Assembly (NCBI GenBank): GCA_964486215.1
Contig: CAZALI010000004.1
Coordinates: 1-63,377 of the forward strand
Direction of reading: 5' to 3'
Length of the DNA stretch: 63,377 nt
Origin: RUG343 sp964486215
GTDB taxonomy: Bacteria; Bacillota_I; Bacilli_A; RF39; UBA660
The position numbers and the translations under genes were made by a program. Each line of letters opens with the position of its first letter. Position 1 is the first letter of the stretch. Positions 17,495-27,181 of the stretch are shown here, in pieces. The notes beneath the pieces were generated by a model, which saw nothing but the letters and a program-made list of their open reading frames with translations, made no database searches and was not told the origin of the DNA.

Positions 17495-18919
17495 ATGTCT
17501 AAGTATATTAAAACTATTGGTATTGAAGTCCATGTAGAATTAAAAACTAAATCAAAGATCTTTTCTACATCACGTAATGGCTATGGACAAATGGCTAACT
17601 CTTTAACTAATGTAGTAGATTTAGGTTATCCAGGTACATTGCCAACATTAAATGAAGAAGTAATAAATCTAGGTATAAAAGCCGCTACTATTCTTAATTG
17701 TAAAATTAGAAAAGAAATGTTCTTCGATAGAAAGAATTACTTCTATCCAGATAATCCAAAGAATTATCAAATTACTCAAGCTAGAACTCCAATAGGATAT
17801 GATGGTTATGTAGAAATAGAAGAAGATGGAGAGAAGAAAAAAATATACATAGAAGAAATGCATATTGAAGAAGATACTTGTAAATCTACTCATAGAACTG
17901 ATAAGACTCTTCTTGACTTCAATAGAGCAGGAGTACCTCTAATAGAGATTGTAACTAAACCATGTATATCTACTCCAAATGAAGCTAAATTATATCTAGA
18001 AAAATTAAAAGAATTATTATTCTATGCTGATGTATCTGATTGTAAGATGGAAGAAGGCTCTATGAGAGCTGATGCTAATATCTCTCTAAGAAAGAGTACT
18101 TCTGATCCATTAGGTACTAAAGTAGAAGTAAAGAATATTGGTTCTATTTCTAATGTAAAATTAGCTCTCGAAAAAGAAGCTATTCGTCAAGAAAAGATGC
18201 TAGATAATGGCGAAGAATTTAGAGAACAAACTAGACGTTTCGATGATAAAATATCTGATACTGTTTTAATGAGAGTAAAAGAAACTGGTAATGACTATCG
18301 TTATTTCCCAGAGCCAGATATTCCTACAGTTATAATAACTGATGAAAGAATAGAAGAAGTTAAAAAGACTATTCCTATGCTTCCAGATGAGAGAAAAGAA
18401 AGATATAAGAAATCAAATGTAAGTGATTTAAATATCAAGAAATTAATTTTAAATAGATCGTTATCTGATTACTTTAATGAACTATTAGATGAAGATATTG
18501 ATCATAATATCGCAGCTAATTTATTACTAGGAGATATTGAAGCATACTTAAATAAGAATGAAAAGACTATTTCTGATACAACTTTAACTAAAGAGAGATT
18601 TATTGATTTAGTAAAAGCTGTATCAAGTAAAGAACTAACTAGTAAGAACTTAAAAGATTTACTAGAACAAATTTTAACAGAAACTACTAGTATTAAAGAA
18701 ATTATCTCCTCATCTTCAGTAGAAAATATAACTGATACAACTGAGTTAAATTCTATTATAGATAAAATATTAAAAGAGAATGAATCTTCTGTTAATGACT
18801 ATAAAGCAGGCCATGATAGAGCCATTAAATATTTAATGGGACAAGTCATGAAAGAAACACATGGAGGAGCTAATCCATCTCTTGCTATGTCAATATTAAA
18901 AGATAAATTAGACAAGTAA
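17495..18919 (+). CDS. gatB: Aspartyl/glutamyl-tRNA amidotransferase subunit B
   Basis: GatB, 474 residues, the subunit that binds mischarged tRNA, activates the Glu or Asp side chain with ATP and receives ammonia from GatA. The N-terminus GIEVHVELKTKSKIFS, the EMHIEEDTCKS segment and DFNRAGVPLIEIVT are family signatures; the C-terminal helical and YqeY-like tail ends with the usual GGANPSLA. AAAGGAGG lies inside the gatA end. Presence of gatCAB suggests that Gln-tRNA is made indirectly, which is usual for low-GC Gram-positives. Confidence 0.97.
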   Translation: MSKYIKTIGIEVHVELKTKSKIFSTSRNGYGQMANSLTNVVDLGYPGTLPTLNEEVINLGIKAATILNCKIRKEMFFDRKNYFYPDNPKNYQITQARTPIGYDGYVEIEEDGEKKKIYIEEMHIEEDTCKSTHRTDKTLLDFNRAGVPLIEIVTKPCISTPNEAKLYLEKLKELLFYADVSDCKMEEGSMRADANISLRKSTSDPLGTKVEVKNIGSISNVKLALEKEAIRQEKMLDNGEEFREQTRRFDDKISDTVLMRVKETGNDYRYFPEPDIPTVIITDERIEEVKKTIPMLPDERKERYKKSNVSDLNIKKLILNRSLSDYFNELLDEDIDHNIAANLLLGDIEAYLNKNEKTISDTTLTKERFIDLVKAVSSKELTSKNLKDLLEQILTETTSIKEIISSSSVENITDTTELNSIIDKILKENESSVNDYKAGHDRAIKYLMGQVMKETHGGANPSLAMSILKDKLDK

Positions 18920-18926
18920 TTGTAAA

Positions 18927-18955
18927 TTGAAAAAGCACTATACTTAGTGTATAAT
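18927..18955 (+). promoter_or_regulatory. Promoter upstream of the anchored protein and GGDEF gene
   Basis: TTGAAA (18927-18932), exactly 17 bases, then TATAAT (18950-18955). The start codon is 22 bases further on. Confidence 0.8.
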
Positions 18956-18976
18956 TATAGAGTAGGATGTGATGAT

Positions 18977-19423
18977 ATGGAATTTGCTAAAAAGCATAAA
19001 AATACTGTAATTGCTATAATAATATTTTTCTTAGTATTAATAGTTTTCCTATATTTTAATAAAGTAATAAATACTAATGAGAATAAAGCAGTATATGGAA
19101 CTAGACTAGATAAAATAAAAGACATAAAAATAAGTGAAAATAGAGAATCTCAAGTAGAAGATGTATTCGCATCATCTGCTGAAGACGTATCTGTAAGAGA
19201 ACAAGGACGTATCATTGAAATAAATGTTGTTTTAAACAAAAATGTTGGTAGAGATAAAGCAAAAGAATTAGCTAAAAAAGCTTATAATATCTTCTCAGAT
19301 AAAGAAAGAAAAGCTTATGATATACAAATATTCTTCAGTAAGAAGAGTGATGATAAATCATTCCCAATAATTGGCTATGCTCATCATAATAAAAGTGGCT
19401 TTTCTTGGACGAAGGATAGATAA
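18977..19423 (+). CDS. Small single-pass membrane protein of unknown function
   Basis: A 148-residue protein with one hydrophobic helix (about residues 9-28) and a soluble extracytoplasmic part of about 115 residues. I see no known motif. The part near residues 75-130 (IIEINVVLNKNV, KELAKKAYNIFS, YDIQIFFSKK) looks like an alternating strand-helix-strand fold. ATG 18977 was chosen because AGGATGTGAT precedes it and the anchor follows; the longer reading frame starts inside the promoter. The GGDEF gene begins four bases after the stop, so the two probably act together, perhaps as part of one sensor. Confidence 0.75.
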   Translation: MEFAKKHKNTVIAIIIFFLVLIVFLYFNKVINTNENKAVYGTRLDKIKDIKISENRESQVEDVFASSAEDVSVREQGRIIEINVVLNKNVGRDKAKELAKKAYNIFSDKERKAYDIQIFFSKKSDDKSFPIIGYAHHNKSGFSWTKDR

Positions 19424-19426
19424 TTT

Positions 19427-21466
19427 ATGAAGAAAAGATTAATAATATTTTTACCATTAATAATTGCTATCACAGTCTTCGTACTAGTATATAGATATTA
19501 TAATAAAGAAGATAAGACTACTACTTTAACTATCAAAGAAAAAAGATGGGTAGAAGATAATAAAGATACTGCCTATGATTTTGAAGTTATTAATGATTAC
19601 CCATTATATGGAATAGATGGAAAAGGAGTATTTTTTAACTTTATTAAAGACTTTGAAGATAATATTGGTATAGATTTTAATGAAATACCATATTCTAAAA
19701 TAACATCTCCTAAAAACAAAGATTATCGTATTAGAATTCTAGATAAAGACAAAGATCTATCTAAAGATGATTTAAAGATTTTTGATGATTACTACGTAGT
19801 TATAGGTAAGACTTATCAAAGAATAAACCATATAAAAGATATGAAAAATCTAAATTTAGGTATTCTCAGTAGTGATAGTAAAGATATTAGTTATTACTTA
19901 AAGAGTGGATCTAATTTATCATATACTACTTATAATTCTATAGCTGAAGTATATGCAGCTCTAGATAAAGGCGAAGTTAATATGATAGTAGTTCCAAATA
20001 TAATGTATTTAAACTATACTATTGAAACTAATAAGTATCATATAAATTATTTCTTAACTGAAATGAGTAAACAAGTAGTATTAACTTTAAGTAAAGATAA
20101 TAATGAGTTAAATGAAATAGTACGTAAGTACTATAAGAAGTGGAAATTAACTAAATACGTTAAAGAATATAATAAAGAGTATTTAAACTATTATATAGAA
20201 AACAATAATATATCTGCTAAAACATTAGATAATTTAATATCTAAAAACTATGTATATGGTTATGCTGAAAATGAGCCATATGAAGCTAAAGTAAATAATA
20301 AGATGGCTGGTATTGCAGGAGAGTATATTGATAGGGCATCTCGTTTATCAGGTATCAACTTTAAGATTAAGAAATTTAAAACAAAAAAAGACTTAAAAGA
20401 AGCTATAGATAGGGGAGAAGTAGATATCTACTTTGACTACTATAACTACAATAATAATAAGTATTTAGCTACTATATCTCCATTTATTGAAGATTATGTC
20501 GTCTTAGGTAAAGAAAAAGATAATCATGTAGTAACATCATTTGAAAGTCTAAGAGGACAAAAAGTAGCTATGTTACAAGAAGATTCTTTATACAATTACT
20601 TTGAGAATAACTCTCGTACTAAGATAAGTACTTATCCTAATATTCATGATTTAGTAAAGAAATCTGATACTAAATTATTAATAGTAGATAATGAAGTATA
20701 TTCTCATTATCAAAATAATAAATTCTCTAAATATCAATTATTATATAAAGATACTATGATGAATGATTATAAATTCATGGTTAAAAAGAATAATAAAGAG
20801 TTCTATGATCTATTTAATTATATTATTAATACTAACTCTTATTATAACTATCGTAATAGTGGATTAAATAACTTACATGCATCACTTCTAGCTACTAGTA
20901 CTATGAGAGATGCCTATATAATTATATTAATACTTATATTTGCTCCAATTATTTTAATAACACTTATTTATTTATTCTTAAAGTATAAACATAAACTTAA
21001 AAAGATTAAGATAACTGATAGACATAAATATACAGATATGTTGACATCTCTAAAGAATAGGAACTATTTAAATGCTAAAATACCAGAATGGGAAGATTGC
21101 AAAGTATTCCCACAAGCAATAGTTATAGTAGATTTAAATAATGTTAAATACGTAAATGATAATTATGGTCATTCTGCAGGAGATGACTTAATAGTTAAAG
21201 CTGCCGGAGTACTAGTAAATACTCAATTAGAAAATAGTGAAATTATTCGTACAGATGGTAATGAATTCTTAATTTACCTAGTAGGCTATAGTGAAAAACA
21301 AGTAGCTACATATACTAAGAAATTATCTAAAGAAATGAAGTCACTTCCTCATGAATTTGGCGCAGCTATTGGCTTCAGTATGATTACTGATGATATAAAA
21401 ACACTTGATGATACAATTAATGAAGCAACTCTAGAAATGATTACAAATAAAGAAGAATATAAATAG
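19427..21466 (+). CDS. Two extracytoplasmic solute-binding domains, a membrane helix and a GGDEF domain
   Basis: A 679-residue membrane sensor. A signal-anchor helix (residues 5-23) is followed by two tandem periplasmic-binding-protein type domains (SBP_bac_3-like, about 35-250 and 270-470), a second membrane helix (about 496-518) and a C-terminal GGDEF domain (about 525-679). The first metal-binding segment IVDLNNVKYVNDNYGHSAGDDL is standard. The signature loop, however, reads RTDGNEF instead of RxGGDEF, so the third residue of the motif, a metal ligand in diguanylate cyclases, is Asn. It may be a receptor-type or altered-activity domain. The binding domains suggest sensing of amino acids or other small solutes. 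Confidence 0.88.
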   Translation: MKKRLIIFLPLIIAITVFVLVYRYYNKEDKTTTLTIKEKRWVEDNKDTAYDFEVINDYPLYGIDGKGVFFNFIKDFEDNIGIDFNEIPYSKITSPKNKDYRIRILDKDKDLSKDDLKIFDDYYVVIGKTYQRINHIKDMKNLNLGILSSDSKDISYYLKSGSNLSYTTYNSIAEVYAALDKGEVNMIVVPNIMYLNYTIETNKYHINYFLTEMSKQVVLTLSKDNNELNEIVRKYYKKWKLTKYVKEYNKEYLNYYIENNNISAKTLDNLISKNYVYGYAENEPYEAKVNNKMAGIAGEYIDRASRLSGINFKIKKFKTKKDLKEAIDRGEVDIYFDYYNYNNNKYLATISPFIEDYVVLGKEKDNHVVTSFESLRGQKVAMLQEDSLYNYFENNSRTKISTYPNIHDLVKKSDTKLLIVDNEVYSHYQNNKFSKYQLLYKDTMMNDYKFMVKKNNKEFYDLFNYIINTNSYYNYRNSGLNNLHASLLATSTMRDAYIIILILIFAPIILITLIYLFLKYKHKLKKIKITDRHKYTDMLTSLKNRNYLNAKIPEWEDCKVFPQAIVIVDLNNVKYVNDNYGHSAGDDLIVKAAGVLVNTQLENSEIIRTDGNEFLIYLVGYSEKQVATYTKKLSKEMKSLPHEFGAAIGFSMITDDIKTLDDTINEATLEMITNKEEYK

Positions 21467-21474
21467 GAGTAATT

Positions 21475-22299
21475 ATGAAAGCAAGAGAGATCACAAGAAA
21501 AATAATAGATATTGTCACAACACCAGAAATGAGAGTCCTACCAGGACAACTTGCTTTTTTTGTTGTGATGTCTCTTATACCTCTAATAGCTCTAAGTAGA
21601 ATAATCGCAACTCAGTTAGGTTTACCTCTATCTAGAATGCTATTTAGTGGTATAGTACCAAAAGATGTAGCTATAATTATTAGTAATATTGAAAGTAATT
21701 CTCAAGGAGTTACTATCAATCTAGTAGTATTCCTAATATTAGCTTTTATCTTAGCTTCTAATGGTGCTCATTCTATGATAATTACATCTAATGAAATATA
21801 TAAACTAGATTCCAGCGATTGGTTAGCTCATAGATTAAAAGCTATAGGTATGACAATTATCTTCGTAGGATTATTTATTTTTATGTTATTAGTACCTGTC
21901 TTTGGAGATACTATCTTTAATTTAATAAAAGAAAACGTAAAGAATCCTCAAGACATAGATATATTATTTAGACTATATCAAATAATTAAATATCCTATTA
22001 TGATAATAATTGTCTATTTCAATGTTAAATGGATATATATCATGGCTCCAGATATTAAAATAAAATCTAAGAGTACTACATCAGGTGCTTTATTTACTAC
22101 GATAGGATGGTTAATATCTAGTGAAATTTATTCATTATATACTACATATTTTGTTAGATATGATTTATTCTTAGGAAGTATTTCATCTTTATTAATATTA
22201 TTAATTTGGGTATATATAATGTCTTATATATTCTCACTAGGCTTAATAATAAATGCTAGCGGATCTGCTGAGCAAATTGAAAAAGAAGAGTCTAAATGA
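21475..22299 (+). CDS. YihY/UPF0761 family inner membrane protein
   Basis: A 274-residue integral membrane protein of the YihY (formerly BrkB) family; the function of the family is unsettled. About six hydrophobic segments are seen. The LPGQLAFFVVMSLIPLIAL start, the SNGAHSMIITSNEIY segment and the C-terminal GSISSLLILLIWVYIMSYIF are characteristic. It follows the GGDEF gene after eight bases. Its stop codon TGA also provides the TGn of the extended -10 promoter for the next gene. Confidence 0.85.
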   Translation: MKAREITRKIIDIVTTPEMRVLPGQLAFFVVMSLIPLIALSRIIATQLGLPLSRMLFSGIVPKDVAIIISNIESNSQGVTINLVVFLILAFILASNGAHSMIITSNEIYKLDSSDWLAHRLKAIGMTIIFVGLFIFMLLVPVFGDTIFNLIKENVKNPQDIDILFRLYQIIKYPIMIIIVYFNVKWIYIMAPDIKIKSKSTTSGALFTTIGWLISSEIYSLYTTYFVRYDLFLGSISSLLILLIWVYIMSYIFSLGLIINASGSAEQIEKEESK

Positions 22300-22305
22300 T
22301 ATAAT
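22297..22305 (+). promoter_or_regulatory. Extended -10 promoter built on a stop codon
   Basis: TGaTATAAT, where TGA (22297-22299) is the stop codon of the YihY gene and TATAAT is 22300-22305. It drives the LTA synthase gene, which starts 18 bases later after CGAGGAAT. Confidence 0.65.
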
Positions 22306-22322
22306 TTATACGAGGAATAAAA

Positions 22323-24373
22323 ATGAAAAGAATAAAACTTAAATTAAAAAGATTTATAAATAAAACTAAATCTTCTCTACGTAGAATAAAAGAAGAAGAA
22401 CTAATTAAAAAATATTTTAAAGAAAATACTTTATTTTTAGTATTCATACTTATAAATGTAATAAATTCTACTATGTTAAGACTATTTTGTATGCATACTG
22501 TAGAGAATTTATTATCATTTAGAGCTATTATAGGAGATGCTTTAGTAGTAGTATTAATAGGATCATTTGGTTACTTATTAAAACCCAAGAATAGACCATA
22601 CTATTACTTTGGATTTACTTGTTTCTTCACAGCTATATGTACTATAAATTCTATTTATTATACATTCTATACGTCTTTTGCTTCTCTTTCTATGTTAGGC
22701 TTAGTTCAGTATATAGGAGATGTAGGAGATGCCGTTGTAGAAAATGTTTTCCAATTAAAAGATGTTGTTTATATGTTTGCTCCTATAACAATGTTATTAG
22801 TAAACAGAAAATTAGCTCATAAAAACTATTTTAAAAAAGTAGAAGTAAAATCAACTAGAAAGAAGAAGATGTTAACGTCATTGGGTATAGCTGGAGTATT
22901 AGCTATTATCTTCTTCGCAACTATGACTTCAGTTGATATCTCTCGTATTGTAAAACAGTGGAATAAAGAAAATATTGTTATGAGATGGGGTATATATATC
23001 TATCAAGGTAATGATATAATTGCTTCACTTCAACCAAAAATAAATTCTATGTTTGGTTATGATAGAGCTAAAATGAATTTCGAAGAGTACTTTAAAGCAA
23101 AAGAAAAACCAAAATCTAATGAATATACTAATATCTTTAAAGGAAAAAATATCTTAGTAATACATGCTGAGAGTATGATGACTAATGCTATGAGTTTAAA
23201 GTTCAACAATAAGGAAGTAACTCCTAACTTGAATAAGCTAGCGTCTGGCGGAATGTTCTTCTCTAATTTTTATTCTCAAGTAAGTGTAGGTACTTCGTCT
23301 GACAGTGAATTAACTTCTACTACGTCATTACTCCCAACAAAATCAGGCACAGCTTTTGTTTCATATGCAGATAGAACTTACTCATCTAGTATTTCATTAT
23401 TAGATGACATGGACTATTATACATTCGCTATGCATGCCAATAATGGTACATTCTGGAATAGAAAAATGATGCATAAGTCTTTAGGCTATAAGAGATTATA
23501 TGATAAGGCTGATTATGAGGTAACTAAAGAAACAACTATTGGACTAGGTTTAAGTGATAAAGAATTCTTTAAACAATCTATTCCAAAACTACAAAAGATT
23601 AATGAGAAACATAAGAATTGGTATGGCCTTATGATTATGTTATCTAATCATACACCATTCTCTGATGTTGAAAAATATGGAGATTTTGATGTTAATATAA
23701 AAGAAACAGTCACAAATCCTGATGGAATAACAACAGAAAAAGTATATCCATATATGGAAGGTAGAAAACTAGGTAATTACTTCAAATCTCTTCACTATGC
23801 TGATGAAGCATTAGGTGAATTTATGACAGAGTTAGATGAAGCTGGATTACTAAAAGATACAGTAGTTGTTCTATATGGAGATCATGATGCTAGACTTCCA
23901 AGAAAAGATTATAATTTACTATATAATTATGATAAAGAAAAAGATGAATTATTAGATGAAAATGATCCAAACTACAAGAATATGATAATTATAAGTATGA
24001 ATTAGGTAGAAAAGTACCATTTATTATCTGGACTAAAGATATGAAAGATACAGATCTAAATAAAGAGTACAAGAATGTCATGGGTATGTATGATGTAGTC
24101 CCAACTCTAGGTAATATGTTTGGTTTCTACAATAAATACTCTTTAGGACATGATATTTTTGATATAAAGAGTAATAATATTGTTGTATTTCCAAGTGGAA
24201 ACTGGCTAACAAATAAAGTATATTATAATTCTCAAAAAGGAGAAGCATATCCACTCACAACAGAAGCTATATCTCAAGAAGAAATAATATCTAATACTGA
24301 ATATACTAATAAATTATTAGATGTATCAAATGATATTATAGTATTTGATTTACTTAAGGAGGAAAAGAAATGA
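22323..24373 (+). pseudogene. Lipoteichoic acid synthase-like phosphoglycerol transferase, frameshifted
   Basis: An LTA-synthase-type sulfatase-fold enzyme (polyglycerolphosphate polymerisation from phosphatidylglycerol, outer face of the membrane). Five membrane helices in the first 200 residues are followed by the catalytic domain: ILVIHAESMM, VGTSSDSELTSTTSLLP with the nucleophile Thr at about residue 322, and VVLYGDHDA. The frame opened at 22323 stops at 24005. The missing C-terminus continues in another frame (about 23978-24373: KYELGRKVPFIIWTK, then MYDVVPTLGNMFG). Inserting one base near 23976 (AAG to AAAG) restores about 683 residues. It is a real lesion, an assembly or sequencing error, or a very recent mutation. 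Confidence 0.85.
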
Positions 24374-25023
24374 AATTAAAAAAGAAAGCCAAGAAACTAG
24401 TAATACTATTATTAATAATTGTTTTATTAGTAGGAGGATACTTTATCTATGATAGATTTATAGATACTAATGTAAAAGAAAGCATTACTATTGATAAGAT
24501 TCCTGGATATGGTTATAAATTAAAAGATAATAAACCATTAAAGTATATTAAAATGTTTAGAGACTTAAAGAAAATATTAACTGATAAACCAGTAGATAAA
24601 GAAGCGTATGCCAAACAAATAACTAAGATGTTTATCTTTGATTTCTATTCTTTAAAAGATAAAACTCTAAAGACAGATATAGGTGGTGTAGAATTTGTTC
24701 ATCCAGACATATTAACAAATTTTGTGGAAAATGCTGAAAACACATATTATAAGAATGTTCAAAATAATCTATATGGTAAGAGAAAACAATCTCTACCAGC
24801 AGTAGATAACGTAAAGATACAAAGTATAGAACAAGATACATATAAGTACAATAATACAGTAGATGATAAAGCATATAAAGTAAAAGCTACATGGACTTAT
24901 AATTCAGCTAAATACGATGATTATCAAAAAGAAGCTGAATTAGTAATCGTACATAAAGGCAAAAAATTATATATAGTTGAATCTATTGATCCAAATGAAG
25001 ACATAGAAAAAGAAGATGAATAA
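24370..25023 (+). CDS. Single-pass membrane protein next to LTA synthase
   Basis: A 217-residue protein with a basic N-terminus, one hydrophobic helix (about residues 9-27) and an extracytoplasmic domain rich in Lys, Tyr and Asp. I do not recognise the family. The last 60 residues (YKVKATWTYNS, EAELVIVHKGKKLYIVESI) look like a small beta domain. It overlaps the end of the LTA synthase frame by four bases with GGAGG upstream, so it is translationally coupled to that gene and is a plausible accessory factor. The terminator hairpin after it contains its stop codon. Confidence 0.75.
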   Translation: MKLKKKAKKLVILLLIIVLLVGGYFIYDRFIDTNVKESITIDKIPGYGYKLKDNKPLKYIKMFRDLKKILTDKPVDKEAYAKQITKMFIFDFYSLKDKTLKTDIGGVEFVHPDILTNFVENAENTYYKNVQNNLYGKRKQSLPAVDNVKIQSIEQDTYKYNNTVDDKAYKVKATWTYNSAKYDDYQKEAELVIVHKGKKLYIVESIDPNEDIEKEDE

Positions 25024-25036
25024 TCTTCTTTTTTTT
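25009..25036. terminator. Bidirectional terminator between convergent genes
   Basis: AAGAAGAT (25010-25017) pairs with ATCTTCTT (25023-25030). T follow on the + side and AAAA precede on the left, so it also serves the - strand gene that ends at 25035. The + stop codon lies in the loop region. Confidence 0.85.
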
Positions 25037-27023
25037 ATGGCTCAATTGGTTCATCTTTTACACAAGTATTATTAGTCCATGTTCCACCTTGTTCTTCACA
25101 TATTTCTTGCTCTGTTTTAACAGGCGTTTCTTCTTTTTGCTCTTCTTGCTTTGGTACAATAACAGGTTCAGGATTTGTCTGTTGCGTACCAGATAGGGTA
25201 AGTGTAACAGTACCAGCTCTAGATATATCTGTACCAGCTGAAACGCTTTGTCTTACAACTGTTCCACCATTACCTACAAATACAACGCTAATACCATGGT
25301 TATTAGCATATCTTCTAGCTTGATCTTCTGTGTCACCTATAAAGTTAGGAATAACACCAGCATTCTTTTTAGCTGTATCAGAATCACTCAAGTCATAAGA
25401 ACTAGCATATGGACCTTTTCCAATAACTTTCTTTTCATATGGATTATTAATAGAGAAACTAAATGTTTTAATATTCTTAGCTTTCTTTTTACCTAAATTA
25501 GTCTTCATAGCATCCATAACATCTTGTTTACTATTTAAGTTAGGTATGTAATCATATAGATTCATTCTCATTCTACTATCATAAATCATCATACCAACAC
25601 CATCTAAATATAATTGATCAATATTTATAATATCACTATCTTCAGTAATAGTACTCTTCTTCATAATATCTTTAGCTATATTATAGAAAGATAATATTTG
25701 TTTAGTAGTTAAGTTGGTATCTAGACTATTACTTATAGTATTAAGTATTTCCATAAATGTACCAACATTTTTAATTGTTTTAGTTTTATTAGCTAGGGCT
25801 CTTACTAACTCTTGTTGATGAGCAGCTCTACCAAAATCACCATCAGCAAGTTGTTTTCTATCTCTAGCAAATACTAATGCTTCTTCACCTTTTAATGTTC
25901 TTCTACCAGGTTGAATACATACTTCACCAGTTCTACTAGAGTTATCAGTACATAACTGTTTAGGAACATCAACTTCAACTCCTCCAACAGCATCTACTAA
26001 TTTAACTAAACCTTTAAAGTTAATCTTAGCATAATAATCAATATTTATATCAAAGTATTCTTCTATAGTATTAATCATACAATCAGTACCATATCCAGCA
26101 GCATGTGTAATCTTATTTTTCTCTTTACCAGGCCAGCAAGCAATAGGTACATAAGAATCTCTAGGTATAGATAACATAGTAGCATTAAGTGTCTTAGGAT
26201 TAAACGTTAATAATATTAATGTATCTCCATTCGCAATAGCATTCTTATCTAATTTCTCAGCTGTAGAATCAATACCCATAAGTAACATTGTGAATGGTTC
26301 TTTAATAGATTTACCAGATGATTCAGTCTCACTCTTAGAAGTAGAAGACTTTAATAATTTCTTGCTCTTAGATACGATTATTCTTGTATCATCTTCAATA
26401 CTTTCAAACATAGGTATAGTATTAAACATATCTTTATAATTATCAGGTAAGAATGCTGCATCTATCTTTTCATCATATAAATCAGCAATTATAGATGTAT
26501 AATCATCATACTTAACAAGTTTATTATTATCATCTAAATCATGTTCTTTAATAATCTCTTTAGGAATAATATATCCATCAGGAGACTTTTTATTATTTAA
26601 TATAGCTATATCATAATCTTTAATATCATCAATGTCTTTAGCTTCATTCTTACTTAGTACTATTAAATCACTAGTATAAGTAACATATTTCTTATTTATA
26701 CCACTAATAAGACTATATCCATAGAATATTCCAATAGATAGAGCTATAGACATAATAGAGTATAGTATTAAGAATACGATATATAATCTTCTTTTCTTTT
26801 TATTTTTATGTTTCTTAATCTTACTACAAATTTTCTTAGTATAAAAAACACATAGTAAAGAAATAAATGCCAGTACTCCAATAACTATATATCTAATAGT
26901 ATTTTCTATATCACTAAGTAAATATATCTCATACATAGCATATAAACTACATACAACAGCAAATACTGTTAATATCTTTAACAGTAATGACAATGATTTT
27001 TTATTATAACTTTCTTTTCCCAT
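25035..27023 (-). CDS. LytR-CpsA-Psr (LCP) family glycopolymer ligase with a C-terminal PASTA domain
   Basis: A 662-residue membrane protein. About three helices lie in the first 110 residues; an accessory domain follows (about 115-230). The LCP catalytic domain (about 245-515) carries LLMGIDS, SIPRDSYV with the conserved Arg and Asp, and RTLKGEEALVFARDR. LCP enzymes attach teichoic acids or capsule to peptidoglycan outside the membrane. One PASTA-like domain (VIPNFIGDTEDQARRY, about 560-620) and a Cys-containing tail (GGTWTNNTC) close the protein; a PASTA fusion on LCP is uncommon. The start at 27023 was chosen for GGAGG upstream. The polymer made by the 33-61 kb locus is the likely substrate. 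Confidence 0.92.
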   Translation of the reverse strand: MGKESYNKKSLSLLLKILTVFAVVCSLYAMYEIYLLSDIENTIRYIVIGVLAFISLLCVFYTKKICSKIKKHKNKKKRRLYIVFLILYSIMSIALSIGIFYGYSLISGINKKYVTYTSDLIVLSKNEAKDIDDIKDYDIAILNNKKSPDGYIIPKEIIKEHDLDDNNKLVKYDDYTSIIADLYDEKIDAAFLPDNYKDMFNTIPMFESIEDDTRIIVSKSKKLLKSSTSKSETESSGKSIKEPFTMLLMGIDSTAEKLDKNAIANGDTLILLTFNPKTLNATMLSIPRDSYVPIACWPGKEKNKITHAAGYGTDCMINTIEEYFDINIDYYAKINFKGLVKLVDAVGGVEVDVPKQLCTDNSSRTGEVCIQPGRRTLKGEEALVFARDRKQLADGDFGRAAHQQELVRALANKTKTIKNVGTFMEILNTISNSLDTNLTTKQILSFYNIAKDIMKKSTITEDSDIINIDQLYLDGVGMMIYDSRMRMNLYDYIPNLNSKQDVMDAMKTNLGKKKAKNIKTFSFSINNPYEKKVIGKGPYASSYDLSDSDTAKKNAGVIPNFIGDTEDQARRYANNHGISVVFVGNGGTVVRQSVSAGTDISRAGTVTLTLSGTQQTNPEPVIVPKQEEQKEETPVKTEQEICEEQGGTWTNNTCVKDEPIEP

Positions 27024-27049
27024 TAATATTCCTCCATGCAAACATATAT

Positions 27050-27078
27050 ATTATATCAAAATAATCTCTTATTATCAA
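27050..27078 (-). promoter_or_regulatory. Promoter of the LCP gene
   Basis: On the - strand TTGATA (27078-27073), a 17-base spacer and TATAAT (27055-27050) preceded by TGa. A very good sigma-A-type promoter. Confidence 0.85.
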
Positions 27079-27181
27079 AATTAGTATAGTTATATTATAA
27101 ATGATTATCTAATAAATTAGAATGAACAAGTGCTAATTATTAAGTATTTACAGTAAAACAAGTAAAGAAAAAGAACTATCA

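Noticed and set aside
23940..24005. Programmed -1 frameshift in the LTA synthase gene
   Set aside because: No X XXY YYZ heptamer in the right phase and no clear downstream stem-loop were found; one missing base explains the change of frame.
24041..24373. Separate gene starting at ATG 24041
   Set aside because: It has no ribosome site and its product is exactly the missing C-terminus of the LTA synthase, so it was treated as part of the frameshifted gene.
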